Positions 52,906 to 61,496 of a DNA stretch of 64,000 bases are shown piece by piece. Made by a program: the position numbers and the translations under genes. Each line of letters opens with the position of its first letter. The stretch's first letter is position 1. The notes below the pieces were generated by a model. That model did not search any database. It had not been told where the DNA came from and saw only the letters and a list, made by a program, of their open reading frames with translations. The stretch covers positions 57,270-121,269 of the forward strand of contig DAOTVQ010000032.1 in assembly GCA_034436355.1 (NCBI GenBank), given 5' to 3'. This DNA comes from CP2-2F sp034436355. Lineage in GTDB: Bacteria > Chloroflexota > Anaerolineae > Aggregatilineales > UBA2796.

Positions 52906-53475
52906 ATGTCTTATTGGAAGCCCAGAAGAACAGATAGGCATTTTAGCTTGATGTGGGTGGATCCGGATGATCCTAATTTAGATATGATACTACTCGAGTA
53001 TTATTTTAAGGCGCAACCGCTACAAGCGATATGGCAGCCTATACCTGTCGAATTGCAGCCGCTGCCGCGTGAAAAAACCTCTATCCAACCCACCGAGATG
53101 GGCAACTTTCCGACAGTGAGTGGCATCCAAGCATGGGATCGGCGTGCTGTGGAGACGCTGCGACCGCTGATCGAAGGGCAAGTCGAGTTTTTGCCGCTGA
53201 CTAGCACGGTGGGCGATTTTTTCTTGATCAATGTGATCAATGTTTTGGGCTGCCTTGACCATGAACGTGCTGAGTTCTACTACAGCAGCGTAGATGTAGA
53301 TCAGCGCATTGTGGGCGTCAAGCGCTACATCTTCAAGGATGGCTGCCTTGATGGACAGCACATCTTCCGCCTTGCTGAAGATAACTATTCCCGCATCTAC
53401 CTCTCGGATACCTTCAAACAGACGGTTGAGGTGAATGGGCTAGTCGGGATGCGCTTTGAAAAGGCGTGGGACTAG
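52906..53475 (+). CDS. Immunity protein candidate (Imm11/DUF1629-like)
   Basis: ATG 52906 follows AAGGAG, 11 bases after the toxin stop. The 189-residue protein ends in VKRYIFKDGCLDGQHIFRL, then SRIYLSDTFKQTVEVNGLVG, a C-terminal pattern recalled from DUF1629/Imm11-type proteins. Those are often encoded next to AHH toxins. It should bind and neutralise the nuclease made by its neighbour. The family name is less certain than the role given by position. Confidence 0.6.
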   Translation: MSYWKPRRTDRHFSLMWVDPDDPNLDMILLEYYFKAQPLQAIWQPIPVELQPLPREKTSIQPTEMGNFPTVSGIQAWDRRAVETLRPLIEGQVEFLPLTSTVGDFFLINVINVLGCLDHERAEFYYSSVDVDQRIVGVKRYIFKDGCLDGQHIFRLAEDNYSRIYLSDTFKQTVEVNGLVGMRFEKAWD

Positions 53476-53521
53476 GTTCTTGTGCAGTGGGACGCGCTGA
53501 GGCGCGTCCCGTAAGTGCCGC

Positions 53522-53818
53522 CTAAGCAGCCTTCTTTGCCACTTCCACAGCAGCGTAGAGGATCAGAAAGACGGCGGCAAGCGCGAAGCTGCCCAAGCAC
53601 AGCGTTAGGCTTTGGCTGAACTGCAAGCCAAAGACGATTGAACCGAGCAAGAGCATCATGCCCGGCGCCACTGTTGCCGAAGCGCCCAAGTAGTGCAGCG
53701 CCTTTGCCAGCCCGCCGCCCTGAATCGGCTTTTTGGCGGCAGATTTGCGCGCCACATAATAGCCCATCCAGAGCGCCAGCCCGCCGCCCACCAAAATTGC
53801 AGCTAACCAGTTTGGCAT
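53522..53818 (-). CDS. Small membrane protein of the carbamoyltransferase cluster (98 aa)
   Basis: Taken from ATG 53818 (GTG 53827 is in frame). It has three hydrophobic segments: WLAAILVGGGLALWMGYYVA, ATVAPGMMLLLGSIVFGL, and LCLGSFALAAVFLILYAAV. Its start is within a few bases of the DUF5989-like stop, so the two belong to one leftward transcript with the carbamoyltransferase. Function is not recognised. Confidence 0.55.
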   Translation of the reverse strand: MPNWLAAILVGGGLALWMGYYVARKSAAKKPIQGGGLAKALHYLGASATVAPGMMLLLGSIVFGLQFSQSLTLCLGSFALAAVFLILYAAVEVAKKAA

Positions 53819-53830
53819 GTGCCACACCGC

Positions 53831-54115
53831 CTAGCGCAGCGAGTAGATGAACGGCGCCAACGGTGTGGACGCGCCAAAGATGAACACGAAGAAGAACAGC
53901 AGCAGCACCACCATCATCGGGATCATCCACCACAGGCGCACTTTCCACAGAAAGCTGAACAGCTCGCTCACCACGCCCGCCCGCGAACGCAGATCACGTC
54001 CCCAATCGGTTTGCGCCTTGCCCTCAGCGGCGTCGGTCAGTTCCACATCGGTATACATCGGCGTGCTTTCAGCCTCAGCCGCCTTCATCAGTTTTTCTTG
54101 GGTCGTCACAGGCAA
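53831..54115 (-). CDS. DUF5989-like membrane protein
   Basis: This is a 94-residue protein. The second half, GVVSELFSFLWKVRLWWMIP followed by MVVLLLFFFVFIFGASTP and LAPFIYSLR, is the typical DUF5989 pattern. These are short single-helix proteins found beside NodU/CmcH carbamoyltransferases. It lies 48 bases downstream of the carbamoyltransferase stop, in the same direction. Confidence 0.7.
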   Translation of the reverse strand: MPVTTQEKLMKAAEAESTPMYTDVELTDAAEGKAQTDWGRDLRSRAGVVSELFSFLWKVRLWWMIPMMVVLLLFFFVFIFGASTPLAPFIYSLR

Positions 54116-54162
54116 CTCTCCACAGTTTCAGAGTATCGAACGAAAGGGCGCGGCAGCCAACG

Positions 54163-55941
54163 CTATTTCCGCACCAAGTATGAGCCTAGCACCAGCAGAT
54201 CGAGTCCGCTTTTGCTGAAGGTATGCCACGCATTGGCGGGCGAGGTCACAATCGGCTCGCCACGCAAGTTGAAGGACGTATTGAGCAGCACAGGCACGCC
54301 GGTTGCCTCGCCAAAGGTCTTGACCACACCGTAATAACGCGGATTGGTCTCAGCGTCAATGGTCTGCAAGCGCCCGGTGCCGCCTTCGTGCGTGGTGGCA
54401 GGGATCACGGCGTGCTTATCAGGATGCACCGGCGAGACCATCAGCATAAAGCGCGGCGGAAAATGGCTTGCCACATTTGGGAAGTCAAAGAACTCGGTGG
54501 CGCGTTCGGTCAGCACCACAGGCGCAAAGGGACGGAACGGCTCGCGGTATTTGATCTTGGTGTTGACGATGTTCTTCATCTCGTTACGGCGTGGGTCGGC
54601 AAGGATGCTGCGGTTGCCCAACGCCCGCGGTCCCCACTCAAAGCGCCCTTGGAACCAGCCCGCCACCTGCCCTTGCGTCAGGCTGTCCACCACCTGATCA
54701 ATCAAGCGCTGATCGTCAGGCTCGTAGGTGTAGGGGATGTTCTGCGCCTCCAGAAAGGCGCGGATGTGCGAATCGCCGTATTCTTCACCCCAGTAGGCGT
54801 GGCGCATCACGAACTTGCGCGGCTGTTGCAGCACACTGTGATATGCCCACAGCGCCGCGCCCAAGGCGCCGCCGTCATCGCCGGCTGCCGGCTGGATGTA
54901 GACTTCCTCAAAGGGCGTCTCGTGCAGAATCTTGTAGTTGGCAACGCTGTTGAGCGCCACACCGCCCGCCATGACCAGCTTTTTCAAGCCGGTTTGGGCG
55001 TGAAGGCGGCGCGCCATCCGCAGCAGGGCTTCTTCGGTAACTGCCTGCACGCTGGCTGCCACATCCGCATAATATTGGTTGAGCGCCATCGCCTCTTTTT
55101 CGGCGGCGCGCTCTGGGTTGGTCGCCATCGTGAAGAAGTCATCACTGGGCGCCCGCGCCTCGCCAAAGAGGTCGGTAAAGCGCTGATTGTAGGTGCGGTC
55201 GGCGCTGTAGTGGAACGAGAAATAGTCCATGTTCAGGTGAAAGCTGCCATCTGCATTGAGGTGGATCAGCTTATGCACCTTATCCACAAAGCGCGGCGTG
55301 CCGTAGGGCGCCATGCCCATCACCTTGTATTCGCCCTCGTTGACCTTGAAGCCTAAGAAGGCGGTGAAGGCGGAATACAGCAAGCCGAGCGAATGTGGGA
55401 AGCGGTGTTCCTCAAAGAGCGTGATCTCGTTGCGCCCGCTGCCATCCCAATTTGCCTTAGCGCGCCCAAGCGTGGTGGTTGTCCATTCGCCCACGCCGTC
55501 AATGGTCAGTACGGCTGCCTCGTCAAAGGGCGCGGCGTAGAAGGCGCTTGCCGCGTGCGAGAGGTGATGATCGCAGAACAGGATTTTTTCCGCGCCAACG
55601 CCCAAATGATTTTGCAGGCGCGTTTTCACCCACAGTTTCTCTGGCATCCAGACGAACATCGCCTCGCGCCACACATCCCGCGAGCGCGGAAAGGTGCCAA
55701 GCACCGTCAGCAGAATGCGCGAGAACTTGACGAACGGCTTCTCGTAAAAGACGATGTAATCGAGATCAGCCGCCTTGATGCCCGCCTTGCGAAGGCAGAA
55801 GGCGATGGCGCGGGTTGGGAAGCCGTTATCGTTCTTGATGCGGCTGAAGCGTTCTTCCATCGCGGCTGCCACCAATTCGCCATCTTTAAGCAGGGCGGCG
55901 GCTGAGTCGTGGTAGTAGAAAGAGAGTCCGAGGATGTACAT
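54163..55941 (-). CDS. NodU/CmcH-family carbamoyltransferase
   Basis: This 592-residue enzyme would transfer a carbamoyl group from carbamoyl phosphate to a hydroxyl of a sugar or secondary metabolite. Its ASKHA-like N-terminal domain starts YILGLSFYYHDSAAALLKDG and contains DHHLSHAASAFYAAPFDEA. The C-terminal domain has GRFEWGPRALGNRSILADPR and REPFRPFAPVV, the conserved binding sites of this family. Start ATG 55941. The surrounding small membrane proteins hint at acting on a membrane-linked glycan or lipid, which is inference. Confidence 0.92.
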   Translation of the reverse strand: MYILGLSFYYHDSAAALLKDGELVAAAMEERFSRIKNDNGFPTRAIAFCLRKAGIKAADLDYIVFYEKPFVKFSRILLTVLGTFPRSRDVWREAMFVWMPEKLWVKTRLQNHLGVGAEKILFCDHHLSHAASAFYAAPFDEAAVLTIDGVGEWTTTTLGRAKANWDGSGRNEITLFEEHRFPHSLGLLYSAFTAFLGFKVNEGEYKVMGMAPYGTPRFVDKVHKLIHLNADGSFHLNMDYFSFHYSADRTYNQRFTDLFGEARAPSDDFFTMATNPERAAEKEAMALNQYYADVAASVQAVTEEALLRMARRLHAQTGLKKLVMAGGVALNSVANYKILHETPFEEVYIQPAAGDDGGALGAALWAYHSVLQQPRKFVMRHAYWGEEYGDSHIRAFLEAQNIPYTYEPDDQRLIDQVVDSLTQGQVAGWFQGRFEWGPRALGNRSILADPRRNEMKNIVNTKIKYREPFRPFAPVVLTERATEFFDFPNVASHFPPRFMLMVSPVHPDKHAVIPATTHEGGTGRLQTIDAETNPRYYGVVKTFGEATGVPVLLNTSFNLRGEPIVTSPANAWHTFSKSGLDLLVLGSYLVRK

Positions 55942-55942
55942 C

Positions 55943-56176
55943 TCAGGATTGACTCCGTGCAGCGTCTAGCGTTTCGCCAACTGGCTTGCGCTTGCGCCAA
56001 TGCGGCTGTGCCGATTTACGCACCTCAAGCGGATCCACGAGAAAGCGCGTGATCAGCGCGAACGGGATCAACACACTGAAATACATCACAAAGGTGATGA
56101 AGCGTGCGACGTAATCGCCGTTTGCTTGCCCAATAATTTGAAAGCGTTCCCACGCTGTGCGAAGGATGTGGCTCAC
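55943..56176 (-). CDS. Small membrane protein upstream of the carbamoyltransferase (SxtJ-like, 77 aa)
   Basis: A single hydrophobic segment (FVMYFSVLIPFALITRFLVD) is followed by a basic tail with KPVGETLDAARSQS. The gene ends two bases before the carbamoyltransferase start. Short proteins with this W-x-ERKPVG-type tail recur in front of carbamoyltransferases. No activity can be assigned. Confidence 0.6.
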   Translation of the reverse strand: MSHILRTAWERFQIIGQANGDYVARFITFVMYFSVLIPFALITRFLVDPLEVRKSAQPHWRKRKPVGETLDAARSQS

Positions 56177-56329
56177 AGGCTGTTGTGCTGCCCCTTGACT
56201 TCAGGATTGGATAGGGATGTTGGCGCGGCAGGGTGCTGCCTTTTGCCAAACCGCGCTAATTATACCTTACAACGCCGCTTCAACAAGGCAAAAGTGAAAA
56301 AGGTTGTGGTAGGAGTGCGGGTGAGGTGA

Positions 56330-56535
56330 GCGTTTCCCCCTAGTTCCCCGCAGGCAAGCGACCCCTATCCCCCTGCCCCTTTCCCCGTAGACAGGGAAAG
56401 GGGAGTCAGCGCCTGATTCCCCCGCCCTGTCTACGGGGCGGGGGAAATGCTCCAAAGAGTTTACACAGGCAGGGAAAGGGGAGTCGGAGTCGGTTGGGGT
56501 CTGATTGCGCCACACGTTTACGGGGGGTACCCCTA
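56330..56535. repeat. GC-rich dispersed intergenic repeat, copy 3 (compound)
   Basis: This region contains GACCCCTATCCCCCTGCCCC, CCCGTAGACAGGGAAAGGGG, CCGCCCTGTCTACGGGGCGG and another AGGGAAAGGGGAGTCGG. Several inverted copies of the 43.1-kb unit are thus stacked in the 453-base gap between divergent genes. No coding sequence is present. Confidence 0.6.
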
Positions 56536-56629
56536 GGCGCGGGAGAGGGAAAAGGATGTCGTGCCTCGCCCGCCACCTTTCTGCTACAATTATCAGCACG
56601 TGCAAATTTTCACACAGGTAAGTGAACTC

Positions 56630-57145
56630 ATGACCCTAAAGCGGCTTGGCTTGCCGATTGCCCTGCTTATCGTTGCCATTTTGTCTATCGAAGTGCTGCT
56701 GACCCTCTTGCGGCAGCGCGAGATCAGCGTAACCTTTTCGGCAGAGAGCGCTGCCCTTGCAGCACTGCCCGAACTGACCGACTCAGCAGCGGCGGAAGCC
56801 ACCACGGATGAGCCGCTGCTGACCCTTGCGCCCGATGGCAAGCTGAGCCTCACCGTAACGTGGTCTTACCAGATCGGACCGCGCTTCCCGACCACCACCG
56901 TTCACGCCATTGTGCAGAGCGAAAGCGGCGAGACGGTTGCCGAGCGCAGCCTGAGCATCACCTGCACCAACCCGCTTGGGTGCAGCGGCAGCCAAGTGCT
57001 TGATCTGAGCTATGGCGTGCGCGCTGAGGGCGATGTGGCGGCGAACTGGCAAGTTGGGCGCTATTCGGTGCAGGTGACGCGCAGCTACAGCGGGCAGCAA
57101 CCCATCGAGATCACCAGCCGCCGCCTGACGGTCATCAACCCTTAG
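56630..57145 (+). CDS. Membrane-anchored hypothetical protein (171 aa)
   Basis: ATG 56630 is preferred over the in-frame upstream codon at 56561, because the N-terminus then becomes a signal anchor: LKRLGLPIALLIVAILSIEV. The rest is an extracytoplasmic beta-sandwich-like domain (KLSLTVTWSYQIGPRFPTTT, VGRYSVQVTRSY) with two cysteines in SITCTNPLGCSGS that could form a disulfide. The stop region overlaps the fbp stop by four bases, convergent. Confidence 0.6.
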   Translation: MTLKRLGLPIALLIVAILSIEVLLTLLRQREISVTFSAESAALAALPELTDSAAAEATTDEPLLTLAPDGKLSLTVTWSYQIGPRFPTTTVHAIVQSESGETVAERSLSITCTNPLGCSGSQVLDLSYGVRAEGDVAANWQVGRYSVQVTRSYSGQQPIEITSRRLTVINP

Positions 57146-58197
57146 CGGACTGCCTCGCGCACGGCGCGGTAGCTGGCGATCCACGCGGCATCGTGCGCCT
57201 GAATAAAGCGCTCTGCCTGCTGCACCAACGCCTTATCTCCGATGAAGAGCGGCACGCGCTGGTGGAGCGTGTGCGGCTGAATATCAAGGATGCTGCCCAA
57301 GCCATCAGAGGCGTAGCCGCCGGCTTGCTCGATCAGGTAGGCAAGCGGCGCGCACTCGTAGATCAGGCGCAGCTTGCCGCTTGGCTGGGCGGGATTTTGC
57401 AAATTGCCGGGATACAGATAGACGCCACCCTTCAGCAGGATGCGGTGAAAATCTGCCACCAAGGCGCCCATGTAGCGCGCATCGAGCGGCTTGCGCTGCG
57501 GCTCCTCTTTGGCTTGCAGCCAGTCCACATATTTACGCACGCCAAGCGTCCAATAGCGCTCGTTGCCGTGATTGGTGCCATAATAGCGCGGCGCGGGTGC
57601 GATATGCATGTTCGGGTGGCTCAGGATGAACTCGCCCAGTGAAGAATCAAGCGTGAAGCCATGCACGCCTTGCCCTGTCGAATAGACCATCATCGTGCTG
57701 GGTCCATAGACGATGTAGCCGGCGGCGGCGATCTCGCGCCCTGCTTGCAGCACATCGCTCAGGTCACCACGCGCACCCAAGCTCACCTTGCGAAAAACGG
57801 CGAAGATCGTGCCAATGCTGGCGTTCACATCGGGATTGCCCGATCCATCCAGTGGGTCGAAGACCAGCGCGTAGCGCCCGCACGGAAACTGCGGCGGGAT
57901 GGGCAGGATGTCCTCATGTTCCTCAGAAGCCATCACGCATAGCCGACCGGTGTGGTCATTCATCTTGAAAATGGTCTGGTCGGCGAAGAGATCCAGCTTG
58001 TGCTGCACCTCGCCAGAGGCGTTGATCGAGTCCGTGCTGCCGAGGATGTTAATCAAGCCGGCGCGCCGTGCTTCACGGGCGATGATCTTGCCCGCCAGCG
58101 CCATATCTTGCAGGATTTGGGTGAAAGTGCCAGTGGCATCTGGATGTTGGCGCTGCTGCTCGATAATGTGGCGTTCAATCGTGATTAAAGGCGGCAT
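57142..58197 (-). CDS. fbp: Class I fructose-1,6-bisphosphatase
   Basis: This 351-residue enzyme of gluconeogenesis converts fructose 1,6-bisphosphate to fructose 6-phosphate. The metal-binding motif is VFDPLDGSGNPDVNASIGT; most enzymes have GSSN where this reads GSGN. Also visible are MASEEHED, MMVYSTGQGVHGFTLD and KLRLIYECAPLAYLIEQAGG. Length and order agree with class I. Start ATG 58197. A 54-bp repeat (58227-58280) lies just upstream in its promoter region. Confidence 0.93.
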   Translation of the reverse strand: MPPLITIERHIIEQQRQHPDATGTFTQILQDMALAGKIIAREARRAGLINILGSTDSINASGEVQHKLDLFADQTIFKMNDHTGRLCVMASEEHEDILPIPPQFPCGRYALVFDPLDGSGNPDVNASIGTIFAVFRKVSLGARGDLSDVLQAGREIAAAGYIVYGPSTMMVYSTGQGVHGFTLDSSLGEFILSHPNMHIAPAPRYYGTNHGNERYWTLGVRKYVDWLQAKEEPQRKPLDARYMGALVADFHRILLKGGVYLYPGNLQNPAQPSGKLRLIYECAPLAYLIEQAGGYASDGLGSILDIQPHTLHQRVPLFIGDKALVQQAERFIQAHDAAWIASYRAVREAVR

Positions 58198-58226
58198 AAG
58201 GGCGGCGTCTCCTTAACAATTTTTGC

Positions 58227-58280
58227 AGGTATGCCTAACAAACATTTGTTTAGGATTATACAGCAGACGCGCAAGCCGCC
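58227..58280. repeat. 54-bp direct repeat, left copy
   Basis: This sequence recurs at 61497-61550 in the same orientation with one mismatch. It begins AGGTATGCCTAACAAAC and includes CAGCAGACGCGCAAG. The two copies bracket the 58.4-61.4 kb block. They could be duplication endpoints, attachment-like sites or copies of a dispersed intergenic repeat. Confidence 0.75.
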
Positions 58281-58419
58281 GAAAGATCAATCTTTGCTTG
58301 CCCTTCTGATAAACAAATCGAAATTATTTGTGAAATTTTCGTTATGCGTTAGAAATGTCCGCTGGAAGTTCGCTACACTAAATGAGAGATCTCTCAGACT
58401 GCGTAAAGGTTAGGCTTAA

Positions 58420-60783
58420 ATGTTTGGATTACGTGGAAAGCCACGCTTAGGAATCGGCCTCATTTTTGTGGCTGCGGCAGTCTTCAGCCTGCTGCTATTA
58501 AGCAACTCGCACAGCCAAGCGCCGCAGGCAGCCAAGCCGATCAACGTGATTACGCTTGAGAACGCGCAAGCAGGCTCGAGCGAGTGGCGCTCGCCCGACC
58601 TGACGGCAGCTATTCAGGCGCGCCGCAACCGTGATGCCCTTGTGCAGGCGACGCAGGCAGCGGCAGCCGATGCCGACTCCGGCGCAGGCGTGCCGTTCAG
58701 CCGCAGCGCGGATGCCCTGAACACCTGGAGCGACACCAAGCAGATTTACGCCTATGCCAGCCATGTCAGCGTGAACAAAGGCGAATCGATCAGCTTTCAC
58801 GTCAGCAGCAAAGCGCCCACCTTCAAGTTGCAACTTTACCGCATCGGCTGGTATAACGGCGATGGCGCACGCCTGATGCGGACGGTGAACGATCTGATCG
58901 GCACGGAATACCCAATCCCTGCACCTGACCCAAGCACGGGCGTCTTGGAGCTGGATTGGCCAGCCGCTTATACTTTCAGCGTGCCGAGCAGCTGGGTTTC
59001 GGGCATTTATCAGGCAAAGTTCACCACCAGTGATAATCAGGTGACCTATGCCATCTTCATCCTGCGCGATGATAGTCAGGCTGCCGATATTCTCTTTCAG
59101 GTGGTCACCAGCACTTATCAAGCATACAACAACTGGGGCGGCAAAAGCCTCTACAATTTCAATTCCACTGAAAACAAGCGCGCTCACAAAGTCTCCTACC
59201 TACGCCCTTATAGCATTGATCTCGGCAACGGCTACCTCTACGGCGGCGATTTCGATCTGATCCAATTCCTAGAGCGTGAAGGCTACAACGTGACTTACGC
59301 CGCCAGTGAGGACGTTCACGCCCGCCCTGACCTGCTCAACAACCGTAAGATGTTCCTGAGCAATTACCACGATGAGTATTGGTCTTGGGAGATGCGCGCC
59401 AACCTTGAGGCGTGGATTGCACAGGGCAAGCACGCGGCGATCCTCTCCTCAAACAATATCTATTGGCAGACGCGCTACGAGCCTTCCAGCAGTGGGCAGC
59501 CCAACACGACGTTGGTGTGCTACAAGCAGGCGAACCTCGATCCGATGTCCACCAGTGGCACGCCCGAACGGACAACCGTCCTGTGGCGCGATCCGCCCGT
59601 CAACCGCCCTGAAAATCAGCTTTTGGGCGTCATGTATCACGATAACTTCGACTGGAACATCTTCTTTGATTATGTGGTGCAGAACAGCGATCACTGGCTG
59701 TACAAAGGCACAGGCTTGACCAACGGCAGCCTCATCCCAAACCTGATCAACGATGAGTACGACAGTGTGTGGGAGAATGGCTTGACGCCTGCCAACCTGA
59801 TTGTGCTGTCCGATTCGTCCATTCCACTCACCGGCGGCGTTTCGCACGCCTCAATCTACACCGCGCCGAGTGGTGCGTTGATCTTTGATGCCTCTACCAA
59901 TGCGTGGGCGCGCTTCCTCGATACAAATTGGGATGATGACATTGACGCCGACCCGATTGTGCAGCAGATCACGCGCAATCTGCTCAACCGCATGATCATG
60001 ACGCCGCAGCCTAAGCCGATTGATACCATTGGCGTATTCCGCCCGTCAACCTCAACCTTCCACCTGCGGAATGCCAACACCACTGGGCCCGCCGATATAG
60101 ATGTGGTGTTTGGCGATCCGAGCGATCTGCCCATTGTGGGCGACTGGAACGGCGACGGCGTGGATAGCATCGGCATTTACCGCCAAAGCACGGGCGTCTT
60201 TTATTTGAAAGATGTGAACGACTTTAGCGCGCCCGTCCTCTACAGCTTTGTGCTGGGCAATCCGGGCGATACGCCCATGGCGGGCGATTGGGATGGCGAC
60301 GGCAGCGATGGCGTGGGCGTTTTCCGCCCGACCAACGGCTTGATCTACCTCAAGAATAACCTGACGACGGGCTTTGCGGATCGGACGATGGTCTTGGGCA
60401 TTCCGAACGACGTGGGCATCGCGGGCGATTGGGATGGCGATGGTGTGGATTCGGTGGGCGTTTACCGTCCTTCTGAGCAGGTGTTCTACCTGACGGATCG
60501 CGTTTGCAACTGCATTGTCGTCTCGGATTACAGCCTGCTGCTGGGCAACGCGGGCGATGTGCCATTTGCAGGGGATTGGGACGGCAATGGGCGGGATAGC
60601 GTGGGTGTTTTCCGTCCGAGCAACGGCATCACCTACTTTAAGAATGCGCTGAGCAGCGGCTTTGCCGATATTGGCATTGTCTACGGCATTGCCAACGATA
60701 AACCTGTGGCGGGTGCGTGGGTGCTGCCCGCACCCGATGGCAACGCGCCTGAGGTAGCACCAACCTTCGTGCCGCGCCAGTGA
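58420..60783 (+). CDS. Secreted DMFase-beta-like protein with five C-terminal FG-GAP-like repeats
   Basis: This 787-residue protein has an N-terminal signal/anchor (LGIGLIFVAAAVFSLLLLS). Residues about 100-530 resemble the large N,N-dimethylformamidase beta-subunit-like domain found in secreted proteins (VSVNKGESISFHVSSKAPTF, YRIGWYNGDGARLM, NNWGGKSLYNF). From about residue 535 there are five repeats of 47-49 residues, each with GDWDGDG and VGVFRPSNG-like segments, a calcium-loop beta-propeller signature. Probably a cell-surface or extracellular enzyme; the substrate is unknown. Confidence 0.75.
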   Translation: MFGLRGKPRLGIGLIFVAAAVFSLLLLSNSHSQAPQAAKPINVITLENAQAGSSEWRSPDLTAAIQARRNRDALVQATQAAAADADSGAGVPFSRSADALNTWSDTKQIYAYASHVSVNKGESISFHVSSKAPTFKLQLYRIGWYNGDGARLMRTVNDLIGTEYPIPAPDPSTGVLELDWPAAYTFSVPSSWVSGIYQAKFTTSDNQVTYAIFILRDDSQAADILFQVVTSTYQAYNNWGGKSLYNFNSTENKRAHKVSYLRPYSIDLGNGYLYGGDFDLIQFLEREGYNVTYAASEDVHARPDLLNNRKMFLSNYHDEYWSWEMRANLEAWIAQGKHAAILSSNNIYWQTRYEPSSSGQPNTTLVCYKQANLDPMSTSGTPERTTVLWRDPPVNRPENQLLGVMYHDNFDWNIFFDYVVQNSDHWLYKGTGLTNGSLIPNLINDEYDSVWENGLTPANLIVLSDSSIPLTGGVSHASIYTAPSGALIFDASTNAWARFLDTNWDDDIDADPIVQQITRNLLNRMIMTPQPKPIDTIGVFRPSTSTFHLRNANTTGPADIDVVFGDPSDLPIVGDWNGDGVDSIGIYRQSTGVFYLKDVNDFSAPVLYSFVLGNPGDTPMAGDWDGDGSDGVGVFRPTNGLIYLKNNLTTGFADRTMVLGIPNDVGIAGDWDGDGVDSVGVYRPSEQVFYLTDRVCNCIVVSDYSLLLGNAGDVPFAGDWDGNGRDSVGVFRPSNGITYFKNALSSGFADIGIVYGIANDKPVAGAWVLPAPDGNAPEVAPTFVPRQ

Positions 60784-60799
60784 GGGGCATTTGGGAAAC

Positions 60800-60831
60800 G
60801 TTGGGAAACCTCGCGGGTGAGGTTTCCCAAC
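60800..60831. terminator. Perfect 13-bp hairpin between convergent genes
   Basis: GTTGGGAAACCTC (60800-60812), loop GCGGGT, GAGGTTTCCCAAC (60819-60831) lies between the secreted-protein stop and the 3' end of the NotI-like frame. It can fold on both transcripts. No T-run follows on the plus strand. Confidence 0.6.
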
Positions 60832-60832
60832 C

Positions 60833-61423
60833 TTACACAGGGCTGAAATGCGTCCGCACCGAGATTTTCGATTGTAAGGTTGCCAACATAACCTCAAGTT
60901 CGACGTTTGGTGCAGCTTGCAAACCTAAAGCATGGGAAATGCCTGCTACATCTGTGCTTAGCCGTTGTGTTAGTTGTATGCGATATTGGCTATCAACCTC
61001 TTGCAGGGTGTAGCTGTGGAAATGCATTGCGTCTACGGCACTAGCCGACTCGATGTGGGCAAAATTAAACTCAGTTTGCATGTAGTGCAGCAAGCTATCC
61101 TGCATCACCAACACCAGATGTTTTCCGAACCGCGCAAAAGTCTCTATCTTGTGGTGAAGCTGCATTAGGGTTGTTTTTGCCGTCATTTTCCAGTTCATGC
61201 CATAGCTGCCAACCTCACTGCCAGATTGCACTAAAAACTGATTGCGATACGACCACAATGATCCTGTGGTGTCCACCGCCTGAAGCTCTATTCCAACAAA
61301 ATCAACCACCTTGCCATCTTGAACAGACGCCAAGAAATAGTCTACACTGCCGCCGGGTAGTGTAGAACTCATTTCAAAAACGAATAAAGGGTAAGTTTGA
61401 GAGGGAAGCCTTCTCGAACCCAC
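60833..61423 (-). CDS. NotI-like restriction endonuclease fragment (196 aa)
   Basis: The frame contains FVFEMSSTLPGGSVDYFLAS, FVGIELQAVDTTGSLW and WKMTAKTTLMQLHHKIETFA, blocks I recall from NotI-family nucleases. FVGIELQ supplies the E-x-Q form of the PD-(D/E)XK site. The start (GTG 61423) directly abuts a 14-bp inverted repeat, and the expected N-terminal region with paired cysteines is missing, so this is probably a 5'-truncated remnant. No methyltransferase lies beside it. Confidence 0.5.
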   Translation of the reverse strand: MGSRRLPSQTYPLFVFEMSSTLPGGSVDYFLASVQDGKVVDFVGIELQAVDTTGSLWSYRNQFLVQSGSEVGSYGMNWKMTAKTTLMQLHHKIETFARFGKHLVLVMQDSLLHYMQTEFNFAHIESASAVDAMHFHSYTLQEVDSQYRIQLTQRLSTDVAGISHALGLQAAPNVELEVMLATLQSKISVRTHFSPV

Positions 61424-61425
61424 CG

Positions 61426-61455
61426 CCTGTGGAGCGCGTGGACGCGCTCCACAGG
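61426..61455. repeat. 14-bp perfect inverted repeat
   Basis: CCTGTGGAGCGCGT (61426-61439), GG, ACGCGCTCCACAGG (61442-61455). It abuts the truncated end of the NotI-like frame and may mark the deletion or be a REP-type hairpin. Confidence 0.6.
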
Positions 61456-61496
61456 CAAGGATGCTACAACCTTACTCCAATTTTGAAACAGCTTCT

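Noticed and set aside
54223..55356. A 377-codon plus-strand frame opposite the carbamoyltransferase
   Set aside because: Composition typical of an antisense shadow (Arg/His/Val-rich), while the opposite strand carries all family motifs.
60052..60897. A 281-codon minus-strand frame with regular His/Val/Ala repeats
   Set aside because: It is the antisense of the FG-GAP repeats, so the periodicity is inherited from the real gene.
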